Below are positions 8,475 through 16,488 of a stretch of DNA of 64,000 nt, piece after piece. The notes under the pieces were generated by a model. It was not told where the DNA came from. It did not search any database and worked only from the letters and a program-made list of their open reading frames with translations. This DNA is from Nonomuraea muscovyensis (GTDB lineage Bacteria > Actinomycetota > Actinomycetes > Streptosporangiales > Streptosporangiaceae). The stretch spans positions 2,728,001 to 2,792,000 of the forward strand of contig NZ_JACHJB010000002.1 of assembly GCF_014207745.1 (NCBI RefSeq). Direction: 5' to 3'. How positions within the stretch are numbered: the first letter of the stretch is position 1; every line of letters starts with the position of its first letter. The position numbers were made by a program, and so were the translations under genes.

Positions 8475-9452
8475 TCAGCTCTCCTTGGTTCGGAACCGGC
8501 GCCGGTAGTCGCCGGGTGAGATTCGCCAGGTGCGACGGAAGACGCGGTACAGGGTCTCCGGCCTGCCGAGACCCGACTCCCTGGCCACGCGGTCGAGCGG
8601 GTGGTCGGTGATCTCCAGCAGCCGCCGGGCGGTGTCGGCGCGGGCGCGCTCGACGTACCGGCCGGGCGAGACGCCGGTCTGCTCGGTGAAGACGCGCGAG
8701 AAGTGCCGCTCGCTCATCCCGGCCCGCGAGGCCAGGGCGGGCACCCTGAGGTCGCCGGCGGGGTTGGCGTCGATGAACGCCTGCAGTTCCCGCAGCGGCT
8801 CGCTGCGCGGCGCGGCGGCGCCCATCGGGGTGCTGAACTGGCTCTGCCCGCCGGGCCGGTGCAGGTACACGACGAGACGGCAGGCCACCTGCCTGGCCAC
8901 CTCGTGGCCGTGGTCCTCGGCCACGAGGGCCAGCGCCAGGTCCACCCCGGCGCTGACGCCGGCGGAGGTCCAGGTGTGGCCGTCCCTGACGTAGATGGGG
9001 TCGGCGTCCACCTCGACGGCCGGGTAGCGGTCGCGGAGCACGCCGGACGCCAGCCAGTGGGTGGTGGCCCGCCGCCCGTCCAGCAGTCCGGCCTCGGCCA
9101 GGATGAGCGCGCCGCTGCAGACGGAGGTGACGCGGCGCGCCGTGCCCGCCAGCCGGCGGATGCCCTCGACCAGCTCGCGGTCGCGCATCCACTCGCCGGT
9201 GGAGAACCCGCCCACGACCATCAGCGTGTCGACGTCACCGCCGACCTGCCCAAGCGACGTCCGCACCGCGATGGTGACGCCGTTCTGCGCGGTCACCTCA
9301 CCGGCGCGCACGGCGGCGAGCTCGATCCGATAGCCGTCACCGCCGCCCGTGAGGGTGGAGGCGAGCGCGAACACGTCGGCGGGCCCGGCCATGTCGAACA
9401 GCTGGAACCCCTCGAAGACCACGATCACGATCCGCCTGTCCACACCCACCAT
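8475..9452 (-). CDS. GlxA-family transcriptional regulator (DJ-1-like sensor + AraC HTH)
   Basis: A 325-residue regulator. Residues 5-190 form a DJ-1/PfpI-like domain with a conserved Cys112 (TSVCSGALIL). Residues 215-320 form an AraC-type double helix-turn-helix (LASRAGMSERHFSRVFTEQTG and RVARESGLGRPETLYRVFRR). GlxA-like proteins use the amidotransferase domain to sense small molecules. The downstream DJ-1 enzyme is its paralogue in fold, so sensor and enzyme may share a ligand. A palindrome lies just upstream of its start. Confidence 0.9.
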   Translation of the reverse strand: MVGVDRRIVIVVFEGFQLFDMAGPADVFALASTLTGGGDGYRIELAAVRAGEVTAQNGVTIAVRTSLGQVGGDVDTLMVVGGFSTGEWMRDRELVEGIRRLAGTARRVTSVCSGALILAEAGLLDGRRATTHWLASGVLRDRYPAVEVDADPIYVRDGHTWTSAGVSAGVDLALALVAEDHGHEVARQVACRLVVYLHRPGGQSQFSTPMGAAAPRSEPLRELQAFIDANPAGDLRVPALASRAGMSERHFSRVFTEQTGVSPGRYVERARADTARRLLEITDHPLDRVARESGLGRPETLYRVFRRTWRISPGDYRRRFRTKES

Positions 9453-9477
9453 GCTGGTCAGGGCGTGGGCATGGCGT

Positions 9478-9494
9478 CAATGACACGGTCATTG
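9478..9494. promoter_or_regulatory. Palindromic operator candidate before the GlxA/DJ-1 operon
   Basis: CAATGAC-ACG-GTCATTG, a perfect 7-bp inverted repeat with a 3-bp spacer, in the 46-bp gap between the methyltransferase stop and the GlxA start. Its position suits autoregulation. Confidence 0.55.
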
Positions 9495-9498
9495 CAGA

Positions 9499-10263
9499 TC
9501 ACGCCACCTCGGCCGTGACCAGGAACAGCACGAACGTGGCCAGGAACGGCCGCGCGGCCACCGCCTCCAGCCACGCCTCGGCCCCGGCGTCGAGGTGACC
9601 CGCCCGGACGGCCCTGCCCACGTTCCGCCGCAGCCCCAGGAGCCGGTCGGCGGTGCCGAAGTCGCGGAACACCGGCGTGTGCGCCTCCACGGACCGCACG
9701 ACGAGCCCGGCTCCGGCGCACAGCCGGGCCAGGCTCCGGCCGACGGTCGCGTTGCGGACGATCTCCGTGGCGACGAAGCGGGTCAACCGCCGGCTCAGCT
9801 CCGGCTCGTCGGAGTCGATCAGCAGGCCGTCCCAGTCGGGCTCGGCCAGCACGACGCGCCCTCCCGGCCGGACCACCCGCCGCACCTCGGCGAGCGCCCG
9901 CACGGGGTCGTCCACGTGCTGCAGGACGCGTTCGGCACGGGCCCGGTCGGCGCTGTCGTCGGCCAGCGGCAGCGCGTGGGCGTCACCGGGACGCACCCGC
10001 ACCCCGGCCTCCCCCGCGAGCCTGGCACGGGCGGCGGCGACCATGACGGGGTCCCGGTCGACGCCGACGACCGTGCCACCCGGCGCGACGGCCGCCGCCA
10101 GCGTCCCGAGATCGGTCCCCGGCCCGCAGCCGACGTCGACGACGGTGTGCCCCGCTCTGAGGTCCAGCAGGTGGAGCGCCCGCTGTTTGACGGCCTGCCC
10201 GGCGGCGCTCGCGGCGACCTCGTCCAGGTAGTCAATGGGGTCGGGAACGGTGATGTCGATCAT
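9499..10263 (-). CDS. SAM-dependent methyltransferase, class I
   Basis: A 254-residue methyltransferase. VVDVGCGPGTDLGTLAAAV is the SAM-binding motif I, VGVDRDPVM carries the acidic ribose-binding residue, GDAHALPLADDSAD is motif II, and RVVRPGGRVVLAEPDWDGLL is motif IV/V. The N-terminus (DPIDYLDEVAASAAGQAVKQRAL) is of the UbiE/Methyltransf_11 type found beside natural-product genes. The ATG at 10263 follows GGAA; an in-frame ATG six codons upstream is less likely. Substrate unknown. It is divergent from the GH64 gene with 200 bp between. Confidence 0.85.
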   Translation of the reverse strand: MIDITVPDPIDYLDEVAASAAGQAVKQRALHLLDLRAGHTVVDVGCGPGTDLGTLAAAVAPGGTVVGVDRDPVMVAAARARLAGEAGVRVRPGDAHALPLADDSADRARAERVLQHVDDPVRALAEVRRVVRPGGRVVLAEPDWDGLLIDSDEPELSRRLTRFVATEIVRNATVGRSLARLCAGAGLVVRSVEAHTPVFRDFGTADRLLGLRRNVGRAVRAGHLDAGAEAWLEAVAARPFLATFVLFLVTAEVA

Positions 10264-10373
10264 GGTTCCAGCGAAGCACACCGGTGTGCAGCCTCCGAGG
10301 AGAAGCCGTCGAGATCAGGTGCAGCCGGGGCTCGTCGTTCCACGGCCGCCTTCGCATGGACACGCGCGGAAAG

Positions 10374-10441
10374 AGAGCGCTCTTCAAGGAAGTCTACTTG
10401 ACAAGGTCGGTCAGATCTGTTGAATGAGAGAGCGCTCTCTC
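10374..10441 (+). promoter_or_regulatory. Promoter with two palindromic operators upstream of the GH64 glucanase
   Basis: TTGACA (10398-10403), 16 bp, TTGAAT (10420-10425). It is flanked by AGAGCGCTCT (10374-10383) and by the 16-bp perfect palindrome GAGAGAGCGCTCTCTC (10426-10441), with centres 55 bp apart. The shape is that of LacI-family sugar-repressor sites in actinomycetes (compare the GGGAGCGCTCCC core of CebR sites), so a carbohydrate-responsive repressor acting at two sites is likely. No such repressor is encoded in the window. Confidence 0.65.
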
Positions 10442-10466
10442 GCCCGTTCCACCCCCCGGGAGTGAC

Positions 10467-11651
10467 ATGACCACCATCCTGAAGAGGTGCGCGCTCACCG
10501 TGGCGCTCGCGCTCCTGTCCGCCCTCCTCCTGGTCCCGCGCGAGGCCGCCGCGGCGGTGCCGCAGACCATCCCGCTCACCGTCAAGAACACCTCCGGCCG
10601 CGGCGAAGCGCTGTGGATCTACGTGCTCGGCGAGAGCCTCACCACCCACCGGCTCGGCTACGCGGACGCGAACGGCCAGTTCCGGGAGTGGAGCGGCGGC
10701 AGCATCCCGCCGAGCCCGGCTCCCGACGTGTCCATCGCGGGGCCGGCCGACGGACAGACGAAGACCATCCAGATCCCCAGGCTCTCCGGCCGGGTCTACT
10801 TCTCGTTCGGCCAGAAGATCAGGTTCTTCCTGACCCCGACGGGCCTGGTCCAGCCCGCCCCCTGGAACCCGTCCGACCCGAACCGCGACATCCTGTTCGA
10901 CTGGAGCGAGTTCACGCTCGACGACGGCGGCCTGTGGCTCAACAGCTCGCAGGTGGACATGTTCAGCGTGCCCCACGCCGTCGGCGTCAAGAACGCCGCC
11001 GGCGCCGTGCGGAACACCGGCCACCTGGTGCCCGACGGGCGCAACCGGCTCCTCGACGCCATCAGGAACCAGCCCGGCGGCTGGGCCGGTCTCATCCACA
11101 CCCGTGCGGACGGGCTGCGCGTCAGGGCGCTCGCGCCGGGCAAGGGCATCGACGCCGGGCTGCTCAGCCCCACCATCATGGACGACTACATCACCAGGGC
11201 GTGGGACGCCTACCGCACCAGGACGCTGACGGTGATCCCGTTCAAGGACCGGCCGGACGTCCGCTTCCACGGCCGCACTCAGGGCAACGCCATGGTGTTC
11301 ACCAACGGCGCCGGGCAGCAGGTGGCCACGTTCGACAAGCCGAGCACCGCCCACGTCCTCGGCTGCGACGGCAACCTGCACGCTCCCAACGACGAGGTCG
11401 TCGGCCCGATCGCGCGCACCCTGTGCGCCGCGCTGAACCGCACCACGCTGGACCGCGTCACCACCCAGCCGAGCACCGACGCGAGCCGGTTCTACCAGGA
11501 CGCGGTGACCAACCACTACGCGCGCAAGATCCACGACCACATGGTGGACGGCAAGGCGTACGCGTTCGCCTTCGACGACGTCGGTGGCTTCGAGTCGCTC
11601 GTCCACGACGGCGACCCCGTCCACGCCTACATCACCCTGACCCCGTTCTGA
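10467..11651 (+). CDS. Secreted GH64 beta-1,3-glucanase (laminaripentaose-producing type)
   Basis: A 394-residue exported glycoside hydrolase of family GH64, which cuts beta-1,3-glucan such as fungal cell wall or laminarin. Signal peptide about 1-30 (CALTVALALLSALLLVPREAAAA). Family blocks include GRVYFSFGQKIRFFLTPTG, ILFDWSEFTL (with the acidic residue expected at the active site), DGLWLNSSQVDMFSVP, CGDGNL-like CDGNLHAP and YAFAFDDVGGFESLVHDGDP near the end. There is no carbohydrate-binding module. GGGAG lies 6 nt before the ATG. Its 3' end overlaps the convergent MarR gene by 20 bp. Confidence 0.9.
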   Translation: MTTILKRCALTVALALLSALLLVPREAAAAVPQTIPLTVKNTSGRGEALWIYVLGESLTTHRLGYADANGQFREWSGGSIPPSPAPDVSIAGPADGQTKTIQIPRLSGRVYFSFGQKIRFFLTPTGLVQPAPWNPSDPNRDILFDWSEFTLDDGGLWLNSSQVDMFSVPHAVGVKNAAGAVRNTGHLVPDGRNRLLDAIRNQPGGWAGLIHTRADGLRVRALAPGKGIDAGLLSPTIMDDYITRAWDAYRTRTLTVIPFKDRPDVRFHGRTQGNAMVFTNGAGQQVATFDKPSTAHVLGCDGNLHAPNDEVVGPIARTLCAALNRTTLDRVTTQPSTDASRFYQDAVTNHYARKIHDHMVDGKAYAFAFDDVGGFESLVHDGDPVHAYITLTPF

Positions 11652-12186
11652 CCGAGGACACCCCGGGCACCTCCTGGGGCGTCTCCTGGGGCGTCTCGAA
11701 GCAGGCCAGCCAGGTGGCGAGCAGCGACTCCAACTGGCCGGCCTGCTCCGGCGTCAGGCAGCCGAGCAGGTCGCGCTCGTTGCGCATGTGCTCGGTGAAC
11801 GCCTGGTCGATCAACTCCCTGCCGGCCGCGGTGAGGGCGACGACCCGCCCCCGGCCGTCGCGCGCGCTGCGGCGGCGGGTGACGAGCCCGGCCTGTTCGA
11901 GCCGGTCGACGCGCTTGGTCATGGCCCCCGTGGTGACCATGGTGAACGCCGCCAGCTCCCCGGGCGCCCGCTCGTACGGCTCCCCGGCGCGCCGCAGGGC
12001 GGCGAGCACGTCGAAGTCCCCCTCCCCCAGCCCGTAGCGCCGGTAGACGACGCACAGCCGCTCGGTCAGGTGGCCGGCCAGCCGGTGCAGCCGCCCGATC
12101 ACGCCCTGCGGGCTCACGTCCACGTCGGGCCGCTCGCGGGCCCATGCCTGCTGGATGCGCGCGACGTGGTCGAGGTGTTCGCTCAC
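11632..12186 (-). CDS. MarR-family transcriptional regulator
   Basis: A 184-residue MarR repressor. RYGLGEGDFDVLAALRRAGEPYERAPGELAAFTMVTTGAMTKRV covers the winged-helix recognition region, and the wing is RRRSARDGRGRVVALTAAG. Dimerising helices flank it. The GTG start gives the natural beginning MSEHLDHVARIQQAW; the frame stays open far upstream only because it runs antisense to the transporter. It is divergent from an EamA exporter across a 39-bp gap with a near-perfect palindrome, so it most likely represses that exporter and itself. Confidence 0.9.
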   Translation of the reverse strand: MSEHLDHVARIQQAWARERPDVDVSPQGVIGRLHRLAGHLTERLCVVYRRYGLGEGDFDVLAALRRAGEPYERAPGELAAFTMVTTGAMTKRVDRLEQAGLVTRRRSARDGRGRVVALTAAGRELIDQAFTEHMRNERDLLGCLTPEQAGQLESLLATWLACFETPQETPQEVPGVSSVRTGSG

Positions 12187-12191
12187 CCCAC

Positions 12192-12219
12192 CAATATAAC
12201 TTCCAGAGAAGCTATATTG
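12192..12219. promoter_or_regulatory. MarR operator candidate in the MarR/EamA divergent promoter
   Basis: CAATATAACTTC (12192-12203) and GAAGCTATATTG (12208-12219) pair at 11 of 12 positions around CAGA. The AT-rich core covers both promoters. A second perfect palindrome, CTTCCATGGAAG (12221-12232), covers the EamA start codon and shares the CTTCC/GGAAG half-site. Confidence 0.7.
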
Positions 12220-12225
12220 TCTTCC

Positions 12226-13158
12226 ATGGAAGCTAATTTCCGGTGGGCGGCCGTCACCGCGCTCGCGCCCGTGGCCTGGGGCTCCACCTACCTCGTCACC
12301 CACCGGTTCCTGCCGCCCGACCACCCGCTGTACGGCGCCGCGATCCGGGCACTGCCCGCGGGCCTGCTGCTGCTCCTCGTGGTCAGGAGGCTGCCGCGGG
12401 GTGTGTGGTGGTGGCGGTCGCTGGTGCTCGGCAGCCTCAACATGGGCGCGTTCTTCGCCCTGGTCTACCTGGCGGCGCAGACGCTCCCGACGAGCATCGC
12501 CTCGACGATCATGGCGACCTCGCCGGTCATGATGATGCTCTTCGCCTGGGCGGCGCTGGCCGATCGGCCGCGGGTGGCGCACCTGGCCGGCGCGGGCCTC
12601 GGGATCGGGGGCGTCTGCCTCCTGCTCCTCGACGGCACGGCCGCCGTCGAGGTCTCCGGGGTGCTGGCCTCGGTCCTGGCCATGGTCATGTCGTCCTTCG
12701 GCTACGTGCTGGCCAAGCGGTGGGGGGCGGGGATCGACGTCTTCTCGCTGACCTCGTGGCAGCTCGTCGCCGGAGGGGCCGTGCTGGTCCCGGTCGCCGT
12801 CGTCGTGGAGGGGCCGCCACCGCCCCTGGACGGGCCCGCTCTCCTCGGCTTCGGCTACGTCACGGTCGTCGCGACGGCCCTCGCCTTCGCCGCCTGGTTC
12901 CAGGGGCTGCGCCACCTGAGCGCCGGGACGGTGGGGCTCATCGGGCTGCTCAACCCGCTGACCGGCGTCCTGCTCGGCACCGCGCTGGCCGGCGAGACGC
13001 TCACGCCGCAGCAGCTCGGCGGCCTCGTCCTGGTCGTCCTCGGCATCCTGCTCGGCCAGCCCGCGGCGGCCCGCGTCCTCCCCCGGCGCCTCCGGCCACA
13101 CCCCGCGCCGGACCTCACGACCCGGCGACCTGCCCCGGACCTCGTACGAAGGCCGTGA
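12226..13158 (+). CDS. EamA/DMT-superfamily transporter
   Basis: A 310-residue inner-membrane exporter of the drug/metabolite transporter superfamily, with two EamA repeats of five helices each. Repeat 1 (about 8-135) begins ALAPVAWGSTYLVTHRFLPPDHP, and repeat 2 (about 150-280) ends GLINPLTG-like GLLNPLTGVLLGTALAGETL. The tail from about 283 is Arg/Pro-rich. It probably exports a metabolite or toxic compound that MarR senses. The ATG lies within the palindromic region. Confidence 0.88.
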   Translation: MEANFRWAAVTALAPVAWGSTYLVTHRFLPPDHPLYGAAIRALPAGLLLLLVVRRLPRGVWWWRSLVLGSLNMGAFFALVYLAAQTLPTSIASTIMATSPVMMMLFAWAALADRPRVAHLAGAGLGIGGVCLLLLDGTAAVEVSGVLASVLAMVMSSFGYVLAKRWGAGIDVFSLTSWQLVAGGAVLVPVAVVVEGPPPPLDGPALLGFGYVTVVATALAFAAWFQGLRHLSAGTVGLIGLLNPLTGVLLGTALAGETLTPQQLGGLVLVVLGILLGQPAAARVLPRRLRPHPAPDLTTRRPAPDLVRRP

Positions 13159-13221
13159 CCGCCGACCGGAACCGATCCGAGGTCCTCGGTCACCGCCGCT
13201 GTAGCTTGGGATCTTGACCTC

Positions 13222-13337
13222 CTCCCCTCCCTGAAGGGAAGGGAGTCCAACCGTCGCCGGTTGGCCTTCCTGCTTCACCGCCGGTCGCCTCGCAGAGAGG
13301 ACCCTCGTTGAGGTCTCACACCAGCTCCACAGGCGTT
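13222..13337 (-). ncRNA. Candidate omega/reRNA region at the 3' end of tnpB
   Basis: In IS605-type elements the TnpB guide RNA comes from the tnpB 3' end and the right end of the element, with the guide taken from DNA just past the boundary. This 116-nt stretch lies between the tnpB stop and the right-end hairpin and holds a strong stem-loop. The RNA itself is inferred from the family, not seen. Exact ends unknown. Confidence 0.45.
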
Positions 13338-14444
13338 TCAGCTCTCCGCCAGCCCGGCGGCGAGCACATTGCGTGCCGCGTTGACGTCCCGGTCGTGCAC
13401 CTGGCCGCAGTCGCAGGTCCACGCGCGGACGTTCAGCGGCATCTCGACTCGCAGCGTCCCGCAGGCCGAGCACAGCTTGGAGGAGGGGAACCAGCGGTCC
13501 ACCACCACCAGCGTGCGCCCGTACCAGGCCGCCTTGTACTCCAGCATCGAGCGGAACTCCCGCCAGGACGCATCCGAGACGGCGCGGGCCAGCGACCGAT
13601 TCTTGACCATGTTGCGGACGGTCAGGTCCTCCACGGCGATCACTTGGTTCTCGCGAACAAGCCGGGTGGTGACCTTGTGCAGATGGTCCCGGCGCCGGTC
13701 GGCGATCCGGGCATACACCTTCGCCACGCGCAGCCGGGCCCCGGCCCGGTTGTTCGATCCCTTCTGTTTGCGGGCGAGCGCCCGCTGAGCGCGGGCCAGC
13801 CTGCGCCGGTCGGCCCGCTCATGCCGATGGTTGACGATCTTCTCGCCGGTCGAGAGCGTCGCCAGCGCCGTAATGCCCGCGTCCACACCCACCGACCGCT
13901 CGACGGGCGGCAGCGGGCTGATCTTCTCCTCCACCAGGATGGACACAAACCAGCGCCCGGCCGCGTCCCTCGACACGGTGACCGTGGACGGCTCCGCACC
14001 TTCCGGCAGGGGCCGCGACCACACGATCGCCAGCGGCGCGTCCATCTTCGCCAGGGTGAGCTGCCCGTCCCGGAAGCGGAACGCCGAGCGGGTGTACTCC
14101 GCGCTCGCGCGCGAGTTCTTCCTGCTCTTGAACGTGGGGTATCTGGCGCGACGGGCGAAGAAGTTCGCGAACGCCGCCTGAAGGTGGCGCAGCGCCTGTT
14201 GCAACGGCACCGACGACACCTCGCCCAGGAACGCCAGCTCGGGTGTCTTCTTCCATTGGGTGAGCGCTGCGGAGGACTCCACGTAGGAGACCCGTTTGCC
14301 GTCCAGCGCATAGGCGCGGGTGCGTTCTTCCAGCGCCTTGTTGTAGACGAGGCGGACGCAGCCGAACGTCCGGGCAAGCTGATCCGCCTGCTCGGAGGTC
14401 GGATGGCAGCGGTACTTGTAGGCACGCTTGACGATCTGCGCCAC
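13338..14444 (-). CDS. tnpB: TnpB RNA-guided endonuclease (IS605/IS1341 family)
   Basis: A 368-residue TnpB, ancestor-type of Cas12: an RNA-guided nuclease that helps the element persist. The helix-turn-helix N-terminus starts RAYKYRCHPTSEQADQLARTFG. The RuvC-like triad is intact: Asp188 (GVDAGITALAT), Glu272 (VEDLTVRNM) and Asp353 (HDRDVNAARN). The zinc finger is intact (Cys325, Cys328, Cys344, Cys346). Length is normal for compact TnpB, so it may be active. The start is GTG. Confidence 0.93.
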   Translation of the reverse strand: MAQIVKRAYKYRCHPTSEQADQLARTFGCVRLVYNKALEERTRAYALDGKRVSYVESSAALTQWKKTPELAFLGEVSSVPLQQALRHLQAAFANFFARRARYPTFKSRKNSRASAEYTRSAFRFRDGQLTLAKMDAPLAIVWSRPLPEGAEPSTVTVSRDAAGRWFVSILVEEKISPLPPVERSVGVDAGITALATLSTGEKIVNHRHERADRRRLARAQRALARKQKGSNNRAGARLRVAKVYARIADRRRDHLHKVTTRLVRENQVIAVEDLTVRNMVKNRSLARAVSDASWREFRSMLEYKAAWYGRTLVVVDRWFPSSKLCSACGTLRVEMPLNVRAWTCDCGQVHDRDVNAARNVLAAGLAES

Positions 14445-14593
14445 GCCTCACAATCTATCGCGAGATCGGTTGAGCGCTGGCCTGTTGTCATAGACGGCGG
14501 TCCGCCCGGCGGCGAATCGCCTGTTCCTGCCCTGCTCCGCAAGGGTCCGATTTCTCCCCCGCCTGAAGGCGGGGGTCTCCTCGGAGGTATCTG

Positions 14594-15106
14594 ATGACCG
14601 CCGCATCGACGCCCGACCGCCTGGTCCGAGCCGTGGAGGCGATGGCCGTCGGGCCCGCCGACCGCGTCCTGGAGATCGGCTGCGGCCGCGGCGCCGCCGT
14701 CGCCCTCGTCTGCGCGCGCCTGGCCGGCGGCACGATCACGGCCATCGACCGCTCGCAGACGGCGATAGCCGCCGCGAAGGAGCGCAACGCGGCGGCGACG
14801 GCCGCCGGTACGGCGGTCCTGCACGCCACTTCCCTGGAGGACGCCGCGTTCGAGGACGGCGCCTTCGACAAGGTCTTCGCCGTCAACGTCAACCTCTTCT
14901 GGGTCCGGTCGCCGGCTCGCGAGCTGCGGCTCATCAGCCGCTGGCTCGCCCCGGGCGGCGGCCTCCACCTGTTCTGGCAGGCACCCGGCGACGCCAAGGC
15001 CGCCGAGATCGCCGCCAAGGTGCCCCCGGCCCTCGCGGAAGGTGGCTTCCACGTCGAGAGCGTGACCGCCTCTCCCCTGGTCCGCGTCACAGCCCGCCGA
15101 TCATGA
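14594..15106 (+). CDS. SAM-dependent methyltransferase, class I (small)
   Basis: A 170-residue methyltransferase with VLEIGCGRGAAVALVCARL (motif I), TAIDRSQTAI (ribose-binding acid), ATSLEDAAFEDGAFDKVFAVNVNLFW (motifs II-III) and LAPGGGLHLFWQAPG. It resembles the minimal Methyltransf_11/25 enzymes that methylate small molecules. GGAGG precedes the ATG by 6 nt but sits right at the end of the TnpB element, so the native promoter may have been displaced by the insertion. It ends 6 bp inside the convergent GNAT gene. Confidence 0.85.
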   Translation: MTAASTPDRLVRAVEAMAVGPADRVLEIGCGRGAAVALVCARLAGGTITAIDRSQTAIAAAKERNAAATAAGTAVLHATSLEDAAFEDGAFDKVFAVNVNLFWVRSPARELRLISRWLAPGGGLHLFWQAPGDAKAAEIAAKVPPALAEGGFHVESVTASPLVRVTARRS

Positions 15107-15616
15107 GGAGCGGGCGAACACCACGACGTCCGCGGCCGGGCCGGTCAACCGCCGCCAGCCGAGCCGTTCGTAGAGCCTGATCGCGTCGTACGCCTTCGGC
15201 GCCGTCAGCAGCCAGCAGTCGGCCGCGTCCGCGCAGAGCAGGCCGAGGATGCGGGCCGCCAGGCCGCGCCCGCGGGCATGCGGGCCGACCGCGAGCTCGT
15301 CGACCTCCAGCGCCCCGACCAGGCGCGTCTCCACCTCGTCACCGAGCAGGCGGCGCACCCGGTCGTAGGCGCGACCGGCAGGGAAGGGGCGCGGTGTCGG
15401 CCATGCCGTGCCGAATCCGGCGGGTTCGCCGTCCTGGCCGGCGAGCACCGCCGTGAAGCCCGGGCGGCGGGCGTCCACGGTCAGGCGCCTGGCGAAGTCG
15501 GCCGCGCCGTGCCCGTCCTCGTACCAGGGCGGGCCGTCGAACGACACGCGGTAGAGGTCGATCAGCTCGGCGGCGCGGGCGAGCGTCTCCTCGCCGGTGA
15601 GCCGTTCCAGCTTCAC
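15101..15616 (-). CDS. GNAT-family N-acetyltransferase
   Basis: A 171-residue GNAT enzyme. ALEVDELAVGPHARGRGLAARIL is the acetyl-CoA-binding A motif, and YDAIRLYERLGWRRL is motif B. The N-terminus MKLERLTGEETLARAAELIDLYRVSF and the PPWYEDG segment are typical of an uncharacterised actinobacterial branch. Its GTG overlaps the stop of the SCO6745-type gene (GTGA), so the two are translationally coupled. Substrate unknown. Confidence 0.85.
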   Translation of the reverse strand: MKLERLTGEETLARAAELIDLYRVSFDGPPWYEDGHGAADFARRLTVDARRPGFTAVLAGQDGEPAGFGTAWPTPRPFPAGRAYDRVRRLLGDEVETRLVGALEVDELAVGPHARGRGLAARILGLLCADAADCWLLTAPKAYDAIRLYERLGWRRLTGPAADVVVFARSS

Positions 15617-16476
15617 GCGGACACCTGGATCCTGCCGATGCCCAGCGTGCTCTCGGCGGGCAGCATCCCCGACTCGAACACCGCCCCCAGCAGGGGCCGG
15701 TTGAGGTGGGCCAGCCGTTCGGCGCCGGCCTCGCCGAGCGCACGCCACGGCCCGGCCGCCAGGTCGTCGGTGAGGCGCTCGACCTGGTCGCGCAGCGCCC
15801 GCCCCGCCGAGGTGGCGAGGCCGTCGGCGTCGACGAGGCCCCGGGAGGCCAGTCGGTCACGTGCGGCGGCCCACTCCTCGGCGCTCCAGCCGCGTCCCGC
15901 GAAGTTGCCGACCGGCGCGGCGCCCACGGAGGCGAAGGAGACCAGCGCCTCGCAGGCGTCCAGCCCGGCGGCCTGCAACGCCGTCAGATGGCCGTCACCG
16001 CGGTGCTCGCGCAGCACCGTGTACGCCTGCCACAGGGCCAGGTGCGGCTCCTGCGGCCAGGGCAGTTCGAGGTTGGCCGCCGCGAGCGGGCGGTGGGCGA
16101 CCTGGGCGCTCTCCGCCGCCCTGACCGCGAGCCCGGCCGCCTCCTTCAGGTCGAGGTGGTCGCCGAGCAGGGCGCGAAGTGTCCGGTCCATCGCCCGCAG
16201 GCGCGCATCGAGCACCTGTACGGGGCCGGCGGCGGCCCAGATCGCCGGCACGTACTCGGCGATCATCGTGGGACTGAAGCTGTAGCAGGTGGCGGTCACC
16301 AGCTTCGGCCCCGCCGCGCCGAGCGGCGCCATACGCCAGGCGAAGTAGCTCGGCCAGCGCGACCCGGCGTCATGGCCGAGCTTCGCCGACTCCTCGAAGG
16401 CGGCCGGGCTGAAGTAGAGCGTCGCGTGCACCGGCTCGATCTGGTGCCACATCTGCCGTGCGAGCTGTCCGGACAT
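15613..16476 (-). CDS. SCO6745-family protein
   Basis: A 287-residue all-helical protein of the SCO6745 family, known only from actinobacteria and without a defined function. Family features: MWHQIEPVHATLYFSP at the start, YFAWRMAPLGAAGPKLVTATCYSF, DLEACEALV-like LDACEALVSFASVG, and a C-terminal winged-helix-like part (LASRGLVDADGLATSAGRALRDQVERLTDDL). The ATG at 16476 gives the conserved MSGQLARQMW start. Divergent from the CGNR gene across 28 bp; first gene of a two-gene operon with the GNAT. Confidence 0.8.
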   Translation of the reverse strand: MSGQLARQMWHQIEPVHATLYFSPAAFEESAKLGHDAGSRWPSYFAWRMAPLGAAGPKLVTATCYSFSPTMIAEYVPAIWAAAGPVQVLDARLRAMDRTLRALLGDHLDLKEAAGLAVRAAESAQVAHRPLAAANLELPWPQEPHLALWQAYTVLREHRGDGHLTALQAAGLDACEALVSFASVGAAPVGNFAGRGWSAEEWAAARDRLASRGLVDADGLATSAGRALRDQVERLTDDLAAGPWRALGEAGAERLAHLNRPLLGAVFESGMLPAESTLGIGRIQVSA

Positions 16477-16488
16477 CGCCACTCCATC

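Larger units (their letters stand above)
13213..14583 (-). mobile_element. IS605-type (IS1341-like) element encoding only TnpB
   Basis: A single tnpB gene is bounded by subterminal hairpins of the kind recognised as single strands by IS200/IS605 transposases: 13222-13245 (11-bp stem, one mismatch, loop GA) and 14556-14575 (perfect 9-bp stem, loop GA). Both loops sit in the same CCT-GA-AGG context on the forward strand. No tnpA lies in the window, so the copy would depend on a TnpA elsewhere. End positions are estimates. The left end lies within a few bases of the ribosome site of the next gene. Confidence 0.75.

Noticed and set aside
7867-9192. A 441-codon reverse frame merging into the DJ-1 gene
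   Set aside because: The first 240 codons are an out-of-frame reading of the GlxA gene; the true start is the ATG at 8472.
11632-13473. A 613-codon reverse frame containing MarR at its end
   Set aside because: The upstream 400 codons are antisense to the EamA transporter; only the part from 12186 has family similarity.
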